A program made the position numbers and the translations under genes. This document shows, one piece after another, positions 43,685 through 52,683 of a DNA stretch of 64,000 nucleotides. The stretch spans positions 124,001-188,000 of the forward strand of contig NZ_PNFB01000005.1 of NCBI RefSeq assembly GCF_003347015.1. The letters are read 5' to 3'. Position 1 is the first letter of the stretch, and each line of letters opens with the position of its first letter. A model generated the notes under the pieces. The model was given only the letters and a program-made list of their open reading frames with translations, was not told the DNA's origin and searched no databases. Origin of the DNA: Brachybacterium sp. YJGR34. GTDB lineage: Bacteria; Actinomycetota; Actinomycetes; Actinomycetales; Dermabacteraceae.

Positions 43685-45108
43685 TTGACCACGCCCCCTT
43701 CCCCTCCTCAGCCCGAGGCCCCGTCACCGGAGCGCTTCGTCTCCGGCGACCCCTATGCCCTGGATCCCACGGCGGTGAAGGACCCGCCCGTCGGCTGGAG
43801 AGCCTCGGTGAAGTACTTCGGCCCGGGCCTGATCGTCTCCGCCTCCGTCGTCGGGGCCGGCGAACTCGTCACCGCCACCTCCCTCGGGGCCCGGGCGGGC
43901 TTCGTCCTGCTGTGGCTCGTCGTCGTCTCGACCTTGGTCAAGGTGGCCGTGCAGGTGGAGATGGCCCGGTACGCGATCATCACCGGCGAGGGGGCGATGG
44001 AAGGGTACAACCGTGTCCCGCCCCGGGTGGGGCGGATCAGCTGGGTCTTCCTCCTGTGGGCGCTCATGGCGCTGAGCGGCTGGTCCAGACCGGCGGTCTG
44101 ATCGGCGGCATGGCCGCCGCGCTGTCGATCCTGTTCCCGCTGGGCTCCGGGCCGCTCTCGCCGACGGCCGTGACGATCTGGGCCGTCATCGTCACTGCGA
44201 TCGCCATCGCGACGCTCATCTCGAACCGGTACGGGCTGATCGAGAACGTTGCGACCGTTCTGACGATGTCGTTCGTCGTGGTCACCGTGCTGGTCGTGAT
44301 CGCCTTGCCGTTCACCGACTTCGCCTACTCCGGGGCGGACCTCGCCTCCGGACTCAACTTCCAGCTGCCGCTGGGAGCACTCGGCATCGCGCTGACGATG
44401 TTCGGCCTGACCGGGGTGGCCTCCGAGGAGATCACGGCCTACACCTACTGGTGCCTGGAGAAGGGCTACGCCCGCTGGTCCGGCCCGAACGACGGGACCG
44501 AGGCGTACCGTCGGCGCGCCCGCGGCTGGATCGCCGTGATGCAGAAGGACGCGATCGTCTCCTGGGTCATCTACACCGTCTCGACCGCGGCATTCTTCGT
44601 CCTCGGCGCCGCGGTGCTGCACCCGCAGGGACTGTTCCCCGAGGGCAACGAGATGATCCTGACCCTGTCCGAGACCTTCTCCGGAGTGTTCGGCGAGACG
44701 GGCAGGATCGTGTTCCTTCTCGGCGCCATCGCGGCGCTCGGCTCGACGATCTGGGCGGCGATCCCCTCGTGGTCGAGGTCATGGGCCAACGCGCTCTCGA
44801 TCGTCGGTGTCTACGACTGGTCCGACGGTCGCCGGCGCACCTTCTGGATGCGCGTCTTCATCGTCTTCCTGCCCCTCATGTGGCTGCTGACCTTCCTGTG
44901 GATCAACGAGCCCCTGCTGATGATCATGGTGGGAGGCATCGCCGGCGGGATCTTCCTCGCTGCGGTGGCGGTCTCCGCGCTCTACCTGCGCGGACGGATC
45001 GAGCCCGCGCTGCGGGGAGGCCGCTTCCTGCATGTCGCGCTGGTGGTCAGCGCACTCGCGATCATCGCGCTGGGCATTTACTCGGCGGTGACGACGGTGA
45101 TCGGCTGA
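43685..45108 (+). pseudogene. Nramp-like divalent metal transporter, interrupted by a frameshift
   Basis: Two partial frames together make one transporter of about 474 residues. The first runs from a TTG at 43685 (AGGAG six bases ahead) with K-Y-F-G-P-G-L-I-V-S-A-S-V-V-G-A-G-E-L and ends at 44101; the second continues as L-V-Q-T-G-G-L-I-G-G-M from about 44079 to 45108. One base appears to be missing around 44075-44085. The canonical Nramp D-P-G-N motif is replaced by G-P-G-L, so this is a divergent relative whose ion is uncertain. The rest of the sequence is intact, so the break is recent or an assembly error. Confidence 0.8.
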
Positions 45109-45263
45109 GGGCGTCGGCCCCGCCACGCACCCGGTGGAGCCCTATTGCCGTGGCGGGTACGGTCGCAGACGGTGCCGGGTCCGTGCCCGGCGCCGGCATG
45201 TCCCCGGCCGTGCCGCGGCAGCGGGCATGCCTGCTGAATGAGACCGATCGAGGAAAGGACACC

Positions 45264-46160
45264 ATGACCACGGCGACCATGACTGACGATCTCTACCGCA
45301 CGCGACTGGCGGAGGCGACGGAGCCCTTCGCCCGCGAGCACCCGACGGTGTGGGGGAGCGCCGAGGACGGCCCCTTCGACGCCGAGGCCCTGCACGACCA
45401 CGCCGAGCGCGGCTTCACCATCCTGCGCGACGTCCTCGCACCCGAGGAGCTGGCCACCTATCAGGCCGAGCTGCAGCGGCTCACCGGCGATGCCTCGCTG
45501 CGCGGCGACGAACGAGTGATCACCGAGCGCGGATCGGGCGAGATCCGCTCGATCTTCGCGGTCCATCGGATCAGCGAACTGATCGATCAGCTCTCCCGCG
45601 ACCCGCGCCTGCTGGACCGGGCGCGCCAGCTGCTGGGATCGGACGTGTACCTGCACCAGACCCGCATCAACTCCATGCCCGGCTTCCGCGGCAGCGGGTT
45701 CTACTGGCACTCCGATTTCGAGACCTGGCACGCGGAGGACGGCATGCCGGCGCCGCGCTCGGTGAGCTGCTCGATCGCGCTGACGCCCAACTTCCCGTAC
45801 AACGGCGGGCTCATGGTGATGCCCGGCTCGCATCGCACCTTCGTGCCGAGCGTGGGCGAGACGCCCGAGGACAACCACCGGTCCTCGCTGAAGGAGCAGA
45901 AGGTCGGGGTGCCCTCCGAGGAGGTCATCGCCGAGATGGCCCATCGCCATGGCATCGACCAGTTCACCGGCCCGGCGGGCTCCGCCCTCTGGTTCGACGC
46001 GAACATCATGCACGGCTCGGGCAACAACATCACGCCCTTCCCGCGCTCGAACATCTTCCTGGTGTTCAACAGCGTCGAGAACGCCCTGCAGGATCCGTTC
46101 GCGGCGTCCTCGCCGCGTCCGGACCATATCGCCCACCGTGAGGTGCAGCCGCTGAGCTGA
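45264..46160 (+). CDS. ectD: Ectoine hydroxylase (EctD-like dioxygenase)
   Basis: A 298-residue Fe(II)/2-oxoglutarate dioxygenase of the phytanoyl-CoA family, close to ectoine hydroxylase, which makes 5-hydroxyectoine. The EctD signature is clear: F-Y-W-H-S-D-F-E-T-W-H-A-E-D-G-M-P at about 146-162 with iron ligands H149 and D151, the third ligand H250 in N-I-M-H-G-S, and Q-T-R-I-N-S-M-P-G-F before. AGGAAAGGA precedes the ATG. No ectA, ectB or ectC gene is in the window, so ectoine must be made elsewhere in the genome or imported. Confidence 0.88.
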   Translation: MTTATMTDDLYRTRLAEATEPFAREHPTVWGSAEDGPFDAEALHDHAERGFTILRDVLAPEELATYQAELQRLTGDASLRGDERVITERGSGEIRSIFAVHRISELIDQLSRDPRLLDRARQLLGSDVYLHQTRINSMPGFRGSGFYWHSDFETWHAEDGMPAPRSVSCSIALTPNFPYNGGLMVMPGSHRTFVPSVGETPEDNHRSSLKEQKVGVPSEEVIAEMAHRHGIDQFTGPAGSALWFDANIMHGSGNNITPFPRSNIFLVFNSVENALQDPFAASSPRPDHIAHREVQPLS

Positions 46161-46171
46161 CCTCGCCGCGC

Positions 46172-46214
46172 TGAGAGCGGGGACGGACGACCGGATCGTC
46201 CGTCCCCGCTCTCA
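46172..46214. terminator. Very strong hairpin (19-bp arms)
   Basis: Perfect 19-base arms at 46172-46190 and 46196-46214 with a five-base loop CCGGA, directly after the ectD stop and before the convergent binding protein gene. It is the strongest hairpin of the window and most likely a bidirectional terminator. Confidence 0.85.
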
Positions 46215-46257
46215 TGCCCGCCGGTGTCGAGGTGGCGGAGGGCAGGGGCGGTCGCGG

Positions 46258-47652
46258 TCAGCCCACCATTCCGTCGACCTCGGCGATCGTCGCTGTGGCC
46301 GCCTCGGCGGGCGTCGTGGTCCCGAAGAGGACGTCGGTGAGCAGACGGGTGAAGGTGCTCTGCGCATCTGCCGTGCCCATCGGCTGCACGGCCGGGGGTC
46401 CCGCGAGCTCCGGGGTCACCGCGTCGAGGAAGTCCACGACGTCCTGGTCCGTGGCGGTCAGGGCATCGCCCATCGCCTCGATCGCTGCGGGGCTCGAGGG
46501 GACTCCGCGGTTCAGCAGCTGGATCGCCTGCGCCTCAGGGGCGTTCACCAGGAAGTCCACGAGCTGCGCGGCCCGCTCGGGGTGCTGTGACTGCGCCGCG
46601 ATGGACCAGTACATGGTCGCCTTCTTGAACAGGCCGTTCTCGCTCGCGCTCCCGGTGAGCGAGGGCGGGCGCAGCATCACCACATCCTGCGACCCCACGG
46701 CGTCGCGCACGGACTGCAGCTGATTGGTCCAGGTCCAGCTCATCGCAGAGCGCGCGGTGGAGAAGGCCTGCTGCTCGAGAGTCACCGACACGTCCTCGAC
46801 GGTGGCGTCGGCCGGGAGGGTCGCCCCGGACTCCTGCAGGTCCAGGTAGAACTGGAACCACTCGGCCAGCGCCTCGGGCGTGCAGCCCATCCCCTCGGGG
46901 CCCCACAGATCCTCGCCCTTCTGGCGCAGGAAGATGGTGAGGTCCGCGTAGCTCGCGCCACCGGTGACGCCGGTGGCGACGCCGGAGTCGCTGATGCGCC
47001 GGGCGATGTCGTGGAAGTCCTCCCAGGTCCAGGTCGTGTCGTCGGGCAGCTCCACGCCGGCCTGCTCGAACAGCTCCGGATTCGCGACCACCACCCAGGC
47101 GTTGGACCCGGTGGACAGTCCCGTCAGCACGCCGTCCACCCGGCCGGCGTCGAGATCCGCGGCGTCCAGGCCCGAGAGGTCCAGCCCCTCGAGCGTCTCG
47201 AGGTCCGCGAGCACCCCGCGTCCGGAGTACTCCGCGATGTACTTGCCGTCCATGTTGATGACATCCGGCGGGGTGCCGCCGGCGACCTGAGTGGCGAGCT
47301 TGTCCCAGTAGCCGTCCCACTCCGAGGGCTGCAGAGAGACCTCGACCTCGGGCTGCTTGTCGGTGAAGGCCTCGACCATCTCCGCCGTGAACTCCTGGTA
47401 GAAGGCCGGCCCCCAGAACATGAAGCTCACGGCCGTGGAGGTCTCGTCGTCCCGGGCCGACGGGCCGCAGGCGGCGAGCATCATCGAGGAGGCGAGGGAG
47501 CCGGCGAGCAGTGTCCGGCGGGTGGTGTCGCGGCGTCCGGGTCGCCGGGCACCGAAGCCGGTCGTGCCCAGGGTCGCCGCGACACAGCCTGGACGGTGGA
47601 ATGCCGAGGGGTGCAGAACATGCGCGGTGCGGGGGAGGGAGGAGGTGTGCAT
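46258..47652 (-). CDS. Orphan sugar-binding lipoprotein
   Basis: A 464-residue family 1 binding protein with an unusually long stretch before the signal (about 40 residues ahead of T-T-R-R-T-L-L-A-G) and the lipobox L-A-A-C. V-S-F-M-F-W-G-P and I-N-M-D-G-K-Y are typical of the family. No permease genes flank it, unlike the other five binding proteins here; it ends in a convergent terminator. It may feed a permease pair encoded elsewhere. AAGGAC precedes the ATG, and a good promoter is present at 47704-47732. A start within the frame closer to the twin-arginine motif is also possible. Confidence 0.88.
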   Translation of the reverse strand: MHTSSLPRTAHVLHPSAFHRPGCVAATLGTTGFGARRPGRRDTTRRTLLAGSLASSMMLAACGPSARDDETSTAVSFMFWGPAFYQEFTAEMVEAFTDKQPEVEVSLQPSEWDGYWDKLATQVAGGTPPDVINMDGKYIAEYSGRGVLADLETLEGLDLSGLDAADLDAGRVDGVLTGLSTGSNAWVVVANPELFEQAGVELPDDTTWTWEDFHDIARRISDSGVATGVTGGASYADLTIFLRQKGEDLWGPEGMGCTPEALAEWFQFYLDLQESGATLPADATVEDVSVTLEQQAFSTARSAMSWTWTNQLQSVRDAVGSQDVVMLRPPSLTGSASENGLFKKATMYWSIAAQSQHPERAAQLVDFLVNAPEAQAIQLLNRGVPSSPAAIEAMGDALTATDQDVVDFLDAVTPELAGPPAVQPMGTADAQSTFTRLLTDVLFGTTTPAEAATATIAEVDGMVG

Positions 47653-47703
47653 GGGATAGTCCTTCGAGCGTCGTCGACCTCAGGAGATGCCAGGGGCACC
47701 GTG

Positions 47704-47732
47704 AGCATAGGTGCGGCGGATAGCGCTGTCCA
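47704..47732 (-). promoter_or_regulatory. Promoter of the orphan binding protein gene
   Basis: On the minus strand TGGACA (47732-47727) and TATGCT (47709-47704) are 17 bases apart, close to the housekeeping consensus. The leader would be about 45 bases and contains an AAGGAC ribosome site. Confidence 0.65.
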
Positions 47733-47750
47733 TCGTCGACCGCCTCGGCA

Positions 47751-47756
47751 TAGGCT
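47751..47756 (+). promoter_or_regulatory. -10 box of probable leaderless GNAT transcript
   Basis: TAGGCT is followed by six bases (CCCTCG) and the ATG at 47763. No ribosome site is present, so a leaderless transcript is likely. The -35 region would overlap the divergent promoter. Confidence 0.5.
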
Positions 47757-47762
47757 CCCTCG

Positions 47763-48464
47763 ATGACCCCCGCCCTCGCTCCCGGGACGCTCCGCACGAT
47801 CCATCGCGTGTGGGCGCGGCGTCTGGGCGCACCGGCGCACTCCTTCGAGGCCGACGGCGTGGTGCCGGTGGTGTGGGACGGGGCGGACGCGGTGAGCGTC
47901 GTCCGCCTCGGCGGCGCGATCGTCCTGGGCGGACCGGAGAGCGCGCTCGGCGCCCTGCGCGACCTCCCCGGGCCGAGGCTCCTGGACCCGGCCGCTGTGA
48001 TGTTGGCCCTCGAGGGCCGTGGGCCGCGGCTGTTCGGCGCGGCGCACCTGGCATTCGTGGACCAAGGAAAGGTCACCGCCCCGGCGTCCGTCCGCAGCGC
48101 CTCGCGCGGCGACCTCGAGGAGGTGCTCGCCACGCTCAGCGAGGACGAGCGCGCGGAGTCCGGTCTGCGGGAGATGGAGCGCTGGTGGGTCGCATCGGGG
48201 CCGACGGGGGCGCCCGCGGCGGCCGCCGGGTGCGAGACCTGGGACGGCGCGATCGCGCACCTCGGCGTGGCCGTGGCACCGCAGCGTCGCGGCACCGGCC
48301 TCGGAGCGGCCGCGGCCTCCGCCGCGATCGCCCGGTCGCTGGCCTCGGGGCTCGTCCCTCAGTGGCGCAGCGGCGTCGGGAACGCGGCCTCCCGGCGGCT
48401 CGGGACGACCCTCGGCGCCGTTCCGCTCGGCGAGCAGGTCACCGTGGATCTCGACCTGCGGTGA
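47763..48464 (+). CDS. GNAT-family N-acetyltransferase
   Basis: A 233-residue protein whose C-terminal half is a GNAT fold: the acetyl-CoA loop reads L-G-V-A-V-A-P-Q-R-R-G-T-G-L-G-A-A-A, and V-G-N-A-A-S-R-R-L-G-T-T-L-G covers the C-terminal motif. The first 130 residues are a less conserved extension of a kind seen in other actinobacterial GNAT proteins. The substrate is unknown. It is divergent from the orphan binding protein gene. Confidence 0.82.
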   Translation: MTPALAPGTLRTIHRVWARRLGAPAHSFEADGVVPVVWDGADAVSVVRLGGAIVLGGPESALGALRDLPGPRLLDPAAVMLALEGRGPRLFGAAHLAFVDQGKVTAPASVRSASRGDLEEVLATLSEDERAESGLREMERWWVASGPTGAPAAAAGCETWDGAIAHLGVAVAPQRRGTGLGAAAASAAIARSLASGLVPQWRSGVGNAASRRLGTTLGAVPLGEQVTVDLDLR

Positions 48465-48573
48465 CGTGCACCATTGCCTGTGAAACTCCTGGTCAGAGTG
48501 ATGAAGGTCTAATTGTCGCCGACTGTGAGCACGGTCCTGGCGCGTCGTCGGGCCGGCCACGATGATGAGGGTC

Positions 48574-49518
48574 ATGGTCTCCTCTGTGCAGCACTCCTCC
48601 CGCTCGTCCGCCGGGTCGCAGGGTCCCACCGGTGGTGGAGGCGACGGCCCGGAGGAGTCCGCGCAGGACGGCCAGGGAGGCGAGGACCTCCAGCTCAAGA
48701 AGCTCTCGCCCACCGCTCTCGCGGTCAGCGGTGCGGCCGCGGCCACCGCCTCGGTGATCGGCGGTCAGCTGGGTGCGGCCGGCACCGTGATCGGAGCGTT
48801 CATCACCTCGATCGTCTCCGCGACCGCGCTCGCGCTGTACACGGACTCCGTGAACCGCAGCAAGAAGACCCTGAAGACGGTGGCGGCGAAGGCGCAGCGC
48901 CTCCCGGCACGCAGCTCCTCTCCGTCGGCCTCCTCGCCCCGATCGACCTCGCGCACAGCCCGTGCGGCCGCGGCGCCGCAGGAGGACGAGGGCCTGGCGG
49001 CCCTCGCGTTCCACGACGGGGCGGAGGACGACCTCGCGGCGCGGGCGCGTCGCCGCCGGATCCTCAAGATCCTGCTCATGGCCGCCGTGATCGGCCTCCT
49101 CGGCACCCTGGCGGTGTTCGGCATCCAGCGCGTGACCGGCACCGAGCTCTCGCCCGGCACCGGGCAGATCCAGCGCTCGGTGACCGGCACCGAGAACGTC
49201 TCCCCGCGCGAGGACTCCGGTGCGACGGAGGACGGCACCACCCAGGACGACACCTCGGAACCCGCGGACACCGACCAGCAGCAGGGCACCGATCCGAGCT
49301 CCGAGGAGCAGGACTCCTCGACCACCGATCAGCGCGAAGGCGGCGGACAGGACGGCACCACCACCGAGGACCAGGGCGCGGACGAGCCCACCGAGGCGCC
49401 GGAGCCGGCTCGTCAGGACCAGGCTCCCGCCGGGGACGGCACCGGCGACTCCGGCTCGAGCGGGGTGGGCTCCACCGGCGGCGGCGCCGAGGACGGCGGC
49501 GACACCACCGGCGAGTGA
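48574..49518 (+). CDS. Conserved-style hypothetical membrane protein with acidic repeat-like tail
   Basis: A 314-residue protein without a recognised family. Two membrane segments are visible: an Ala/Gly-rich one (A-L-A-V-S-G-A-A-A-A-T-A-S-V-I-G-G) with a following hydrophobic stretch, and I-L-K-I-L-L-M-A-A-V-I-G-L-L-G-T-L after a basic cluster R-A-R-R-R-R. The C-terminal 110 residues are rich in Asp, Glu, Ser, Thr, Gly and Gln, and are presumably disordered, probably outside the cell. GATGAGGG before the ATG at 48574 favours that start over the ATG codons at 48562 and 48565. Confidence 0.7.
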   Translation: MVSSVQHSSRSSAGSQGPTGGGGDGPEESAQDGQGGEDLQLKKLSPTALAVSGAAAATASVIGGQLGAAGTVIGAFITSIVSATALALYTDSVNRSKKTLKTVAAKAQRLPARSSSPSASSPRSTSRTARAAAAPQEDEGLAALAFHDGAEDDLAARARRRRILKILLMAAVIGLLGTLAVFGIQRVTGTELSPGTGQIQRSVTGTENVSPREDSGATEDGTTQDDTSEPADTDQQQGTDPSSEEQDSSTTDQREGGGQDGTTTEDQGADEPTEAPEPARQDQAPAGDGTGDSGSSGVGSTGGGAEDGGDTTGE

Positions 49519-49543
49519 GGGGCGTGGCCACGGCCCCGCGAGC

Positions 49544-50857
49544 TCACGCGGAGACCCACCCGGCGTGACGCCGCCGCCAGGCCGCGAGCTCCTCCTCGAG
49601 GGCGGCCGTGACCTCCGGAACCGCGGCGGAGACGTCGCTCTCCTCGCCGGGATCCTCCTCCAGGTCGAACACCGCGCGGGCCACGGAGGCCGGCGGATCC
49701 ATGCCCTCGCGCGCAGCGACCACCAGCTTGTGGCGTCCGCGCCGCACCGCCCACTGGCCCTCGTAGGTCCACATCAGGGACCGTTCGGGCGGGTCCTCCG
49801 CGCCGCGCAGCGCCTCCAGCAGCGAGACGCCGTCAACCTCCGGCAGGTCCGGCGGCGAGCCATCGGCCGCGTGCAGCAGCGTGGGCAGCAGATCCATCAT
49901 CATCCCGGGCTCCTCGAAGGTGGAGCCTTCGGGCAGCTGCGCGGGCCAGGAGAGGATGCTCGGGACCCGGATGCCGCCCTCGAGCACGGAGCCCTTCGCC
50001 CCGCGCAGGCCGCCCGCGGAGCCGCCCGTGTAGGAGATCTCCTCACCGTCCAGCCAGTTGCGGCTCTCCCGCGAGGGCCCGTTGTCCGAGGAGAACACCA
50101 CCACGGTGTCCTCGCGGACCCCGGTGCGGTCCAGGGCCTGCAGGATCTCGCCCACGGCGTCGTCCATCGCGGCGACCATGGCGGCCATCTCGCGGCGGCC
50201 CGGGGGCAGGTGGGCGACGCGCTCCATGTGCTCCGCCGGGGCGTGCATCGGATAGTGCGGGGCGTTGAAGGGCACATAGCAGAGGAACGGTCCGCCGGGG
50301 GCGTGGTCGTCGATGAACTGCGCGGCCCGCCGGCCGATCACCGTGGTGAGGTACTCGCCGTTGAGCCAGACCTCCTCGTCCCCCTCCCAGAGGTCGTGCA
50401 CGGGATTGTGCCCGCCCCAGTAGAAGATGTGCGAGTAGTAGTCAACGCAGCCTGCTCGGATCCCGAACACCTCGTCGAAGCCGAAGCGGCCGGGCGCGTA
50501 GTCGGGGTCCACACCCAGGTGCCACTTCCCGAACAGCCCGGTCGCGTAGCCGCGCTCACCCAGCCGGGAGGCGAGGGTGGGCTGCTGCGGGAGCCCCGGG
50601 GTGGTGCGCCGGCCGCCGAGGATCGATTCCACCCCGGCATGACCCGGATACTTCCCCGTCAGCAGCGACGCCCGCGAGGGCGAGCAGACGGGCGAGTTCA
50701 CGTACCACCGGGAGAGCTTCACGCCGCGGGCGCACAGGCCGTCCAGGTGCGGGGTCGGGATGTCCTCGGCGCCGAAGCAGCCCAGGTCCCCCCATCCCAG
50801 GTCATCGGCGTAGAGCACCACGATGTTCGGGGTGGTCGGGTGCTGGGGGTCGGTCAT
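49544..50857 (-). CDS. Type I sulfatase (Cys-type), no signal peptide
   Basis: A 437-residue sulfatase. Metal-binding Asp18 and Asp19 in Y-A-D-D-L-G-W-G-D, the formylglycine motif C58-S-P-S-R, G-K-W-H-L-G, and S-S-D-N-G-P further on are all present. It lacks an export signal, so desulfation is probably cytoplasmic, after import. AAGGAG precedes the ATG by six bases, and the gene starts two bases after the permease stop, as the last gene of the importer operon at 53934-49544. Confidence 0.93.
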   Translation of the reverse strand: MTDPQHPTTPNIVVLYADDLGWGDLGCFGAEDIPTPHLDGLCARGVKLSRWYVNSPVCSPSRASLLTGKYPGHAGVESILGGRRTTPGLPQQPTLASRLGERGYATGLFGKWHLGVDPDYAPGRFGFDEVFGIRAGCVDYYSHIFYWGGHNPVHDLWEGDEEVWLNGEYLTTVIGRRAAQFIDDHAPGGPFLCYVPFNAPHYPMHAPAEHMERVAHLPPGRREMAAMVAAMDDAVGEILQALDRTGVREDTVVVFSSDNGPSRESRNWLDGEEISYTGGSAGGLRGAKGSVLEGGIRVPSILSWPAQLPEGSTFEEPGMMMDLLPTLLHAADGSPPDLPEVDGVSLLEALRGAEDPPERSLMWTYEGQWAVRRGRHKLVVAAREGMDPPASVARAVFDLEEDPGEESDVSAAVPEVTAALEEELAAWRRRHAGWVSA

Positions 50858-50859
50858 GG

Positions 50860-51753
50860 TCACTCCTTGACGGCGCCGGCGGTCATGCCGGCGACGAGTC
50901 GGCGCTGCAGCAGCGAGAACAGGATGATGGTGGGCAGGGCGGCGAGGACGGAGGCCGCCATCACCACGCCCCAGTCGGTGCCGTACTCGCCGAACAGGCC
51001 GGCGATGCCCACCTGCACCGTCTTGACCGACTCGCTCGTGAGGAACACCTGGGCGAAGAGGAACTCGTCCCACATCGCGATGAAGGCCGTGACGGAGACG
51101 GTGACCACCCCGGGCCACACCAGCGGGGCGATCACCCGGGCGATGACGGTCAGCGTTGTCGCACCGTCGATCCGTGCCGCTTCGTCCAGCGTGGTCGGGA
51201 CGGAGTTCAGGAATCCCGTCATGAGCAGCACCGACAGCGGTGTGGTCATCGCGACGTAGACGATGATCAGTCCGGCGAAGGAGTTGAGGAGCCGCAGTTC
51301 CGCGAACACCAGGTAGACCGGCGTGATGAGGACGACGAAAGGCAGCAGCTGCGTGGCCACGAGCACCAGCATGACCGCGGGCCGGGCGCGGAAGGAGAAG
51401 CGGGACAGGGCGAATCCCGCGAGCATCGCCACGCACACGGTGAGCACGGTCCCCACGGCGCACACCAGCAGGCTGTTCATCAGATACCGGCCGAAGTTCG
51501 TGGCCTCGAAGAGCCGCGTGTAGGAGTCGAGGCTCAGATCGGCCAGGAGCGTGTCCCAGGTGACGCCCTGCGAGATCTCCTGGACGGGGCGGAGGGAGCT
51601 GTAGAGCATCCACAGCACGGGGAACATGATGACGATGAGGATGATGCCGAAAGGGACCAGGAAGAGCAGGTCCCGCACGCGCCGGGCATCGGGGGACCGG
51701 CGCACCCGTCGTGCGGTGGGAGCGCTCGGTGCGGTCTGCGGTGCCCCGGTCAT
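50860..51753 (-). CDS. Sugar ABC transporter permease (MalG-like, sulfatase operon)
   Basis: A 297-residue CUT1 permease. The first membrane segment is D-L-L-F-L-V-P-F-G-I-I-L-I-V-I-M, followed by Y-S-S-L-R-P and the EAA loop E-A-A-R-I-D-G-A-T. The end T-A-G-A-V-K-E is MalG-like. Its ATG overlaps the stop of the partner permease, and the sulfatase follows after two bases, which suggests that the importer and sulfatase share a substrate. Confidence 0.9.
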   Translation of the reverse strand: MTGAPQTAPSAPTARRVRRSPDARRVRDLLFLVPFGIILIVIMFPVLWMLYSSLRPVQEISQGVTWDTLLADLSLDSYTRLFEATNFGRYLMNSLLVCAVGTVLTVCVAMLAGFALSRFSFRARPAVMLVLVATQLLPFVVLITPVYLVFAELRLLNSFAGLIIVYVAMTTPLSVLLMTGFLNSVPTTLDEAARIDGATTLTVIARVIAPLVWPGVVTVSVTAFIAMWDEFLFAQVFLTSESVKTVQVGIAGLFGEYGTDWGVVMAASVLAALPTIILFSLLQRRLVAGMTAGAVKE

Positions 51754-52679
51754 CGCGACTCCTCTCGGGCGGACGTCATGCGCAGGTAGATCACGGCGAA
51801 GACGGCCATGATCGCCGTCATCACCAGGCCGATGGCGGCGCCCGCCCCCAGCTCGTTGTCGAAGAAGGCCGCGTTGTACAGCTCCGTGGCCAGCACCGCG
51901 GTGTAGTTCCCGGGTCCGCCGCCGGTGGTGAGCCAGACGTAGACGAAGTTGTTGAAGGTCTGGATCACCGTCACCAGCACGACGATCGTGAGCACCGGGC
52001 GCAGGCCGGGGAGGGTGACGCTGCGGAAGAGTCCCCAGCGCCCGGCCCCGTCCACGGCGGCGGCCTCGTACTGCTCCGAGGGGATCGACTGCAGGCCTGC
52101 GACCATCACCATGACGACGAAGGGCAGCTCCCTCCAGACGATGATCGCGACGATCGACCACCACACGGTGCTGGTCAGGGCGAGGAAGGGGACTCCGCCG
52201 TCGGTCAGGCCGAGCGCGCTGAGCACCTGGTTGAGGATGCCGGAGTCGCCGTCGAGGATCCATCGCCAGGCGGCGATGGCGACCACCTGGGGCACCATCC
52301 ACGGCAGGAGGATCACGGTGCGGGAGAACCCGCGGAGCTTCCACCGGCGGAGGACCGGAGATTCCAGGGCGAGGGCCAGGCCGATCCCGGCCAGGATCCT
52401 CAGCACGACGGTCATGCCCGTCAGCCAGAACACCGTGTTGAACGCGGCGCGGCCGAACTCGGGATCCCCCCACAGGGCGGTGAAGTTCTCGAGTCCCACC
52501 CATTCGCCGTCGCCGGGCGCCTGGTACGGCGAGAGGCTCTGGAGGGCGAGGATCACGTTGTAGATCGACGGGGCGAGGAACAGGAGCGCGATGACCGCCA
52601 GGGCGGGAGCGCTGAGGAGGTACGGCTGGAGCCTGCGCATCCGCTGTGCGGAGACGGCGCGGGACGGTGCGGTGGTCAT
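51750..52679 (-). CDS. Sugar ABC transporter permease (MalF-like, sulfatase operon)
   Basis: A 309-residue CUT1 permease with P-Y-L-L-S-A-P-A-L-A-V-I-A-L-L-F-L as first membrane segment and the EAA loop E-A-A-A-V-D-G-A-G. GGAGGAG just before the start lies in the end of the binding protein gene, whose stop is only four bases away, so translation is likely coupled. Confidence 0.9.
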   Translation of the reverse strand: MTTAPSRAVSAQRMRRLQPYLLSAPALAVIALLFLAPSIYNVILALQSLSPYQAPGDGEWVGLENFTALWGDPEFGRAAFNTVFWLTGMTVVLRILAGIGLALALESPVLRRWKLRGFSRTVILLPWMVPQVVAIAAWRWILDGDSGILNQVLSALGLTDGGVPFLALTSTVWWSIVAIIVWRELPFVVMVMVAGLQSIPSEQYEAAAVDGAGRWGLFRSVTLPGLRPVLTIVVLVTVIQTFNNFVYVWLTTGGGPGNYTAVLATELYNAAFFDNELGAGAAIGLVMTAIMAVFAVIYLRMTSAREESR

Positions 52680-52683
52680 GAGA

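Noticed and set aside
44070..44105. Programmed frameshifting in the transporter gene
   Set aside because: There is no slippery heptamer or following pseudoknot-like element, and transporters of this family are normally single-frame.
45264..47652. Ectoine biosynthesis and uptake cluster
   Set aside because: Only ectD is present; the neighbouring binding protein is a sugar-type lipoprotein on the opposite strand.
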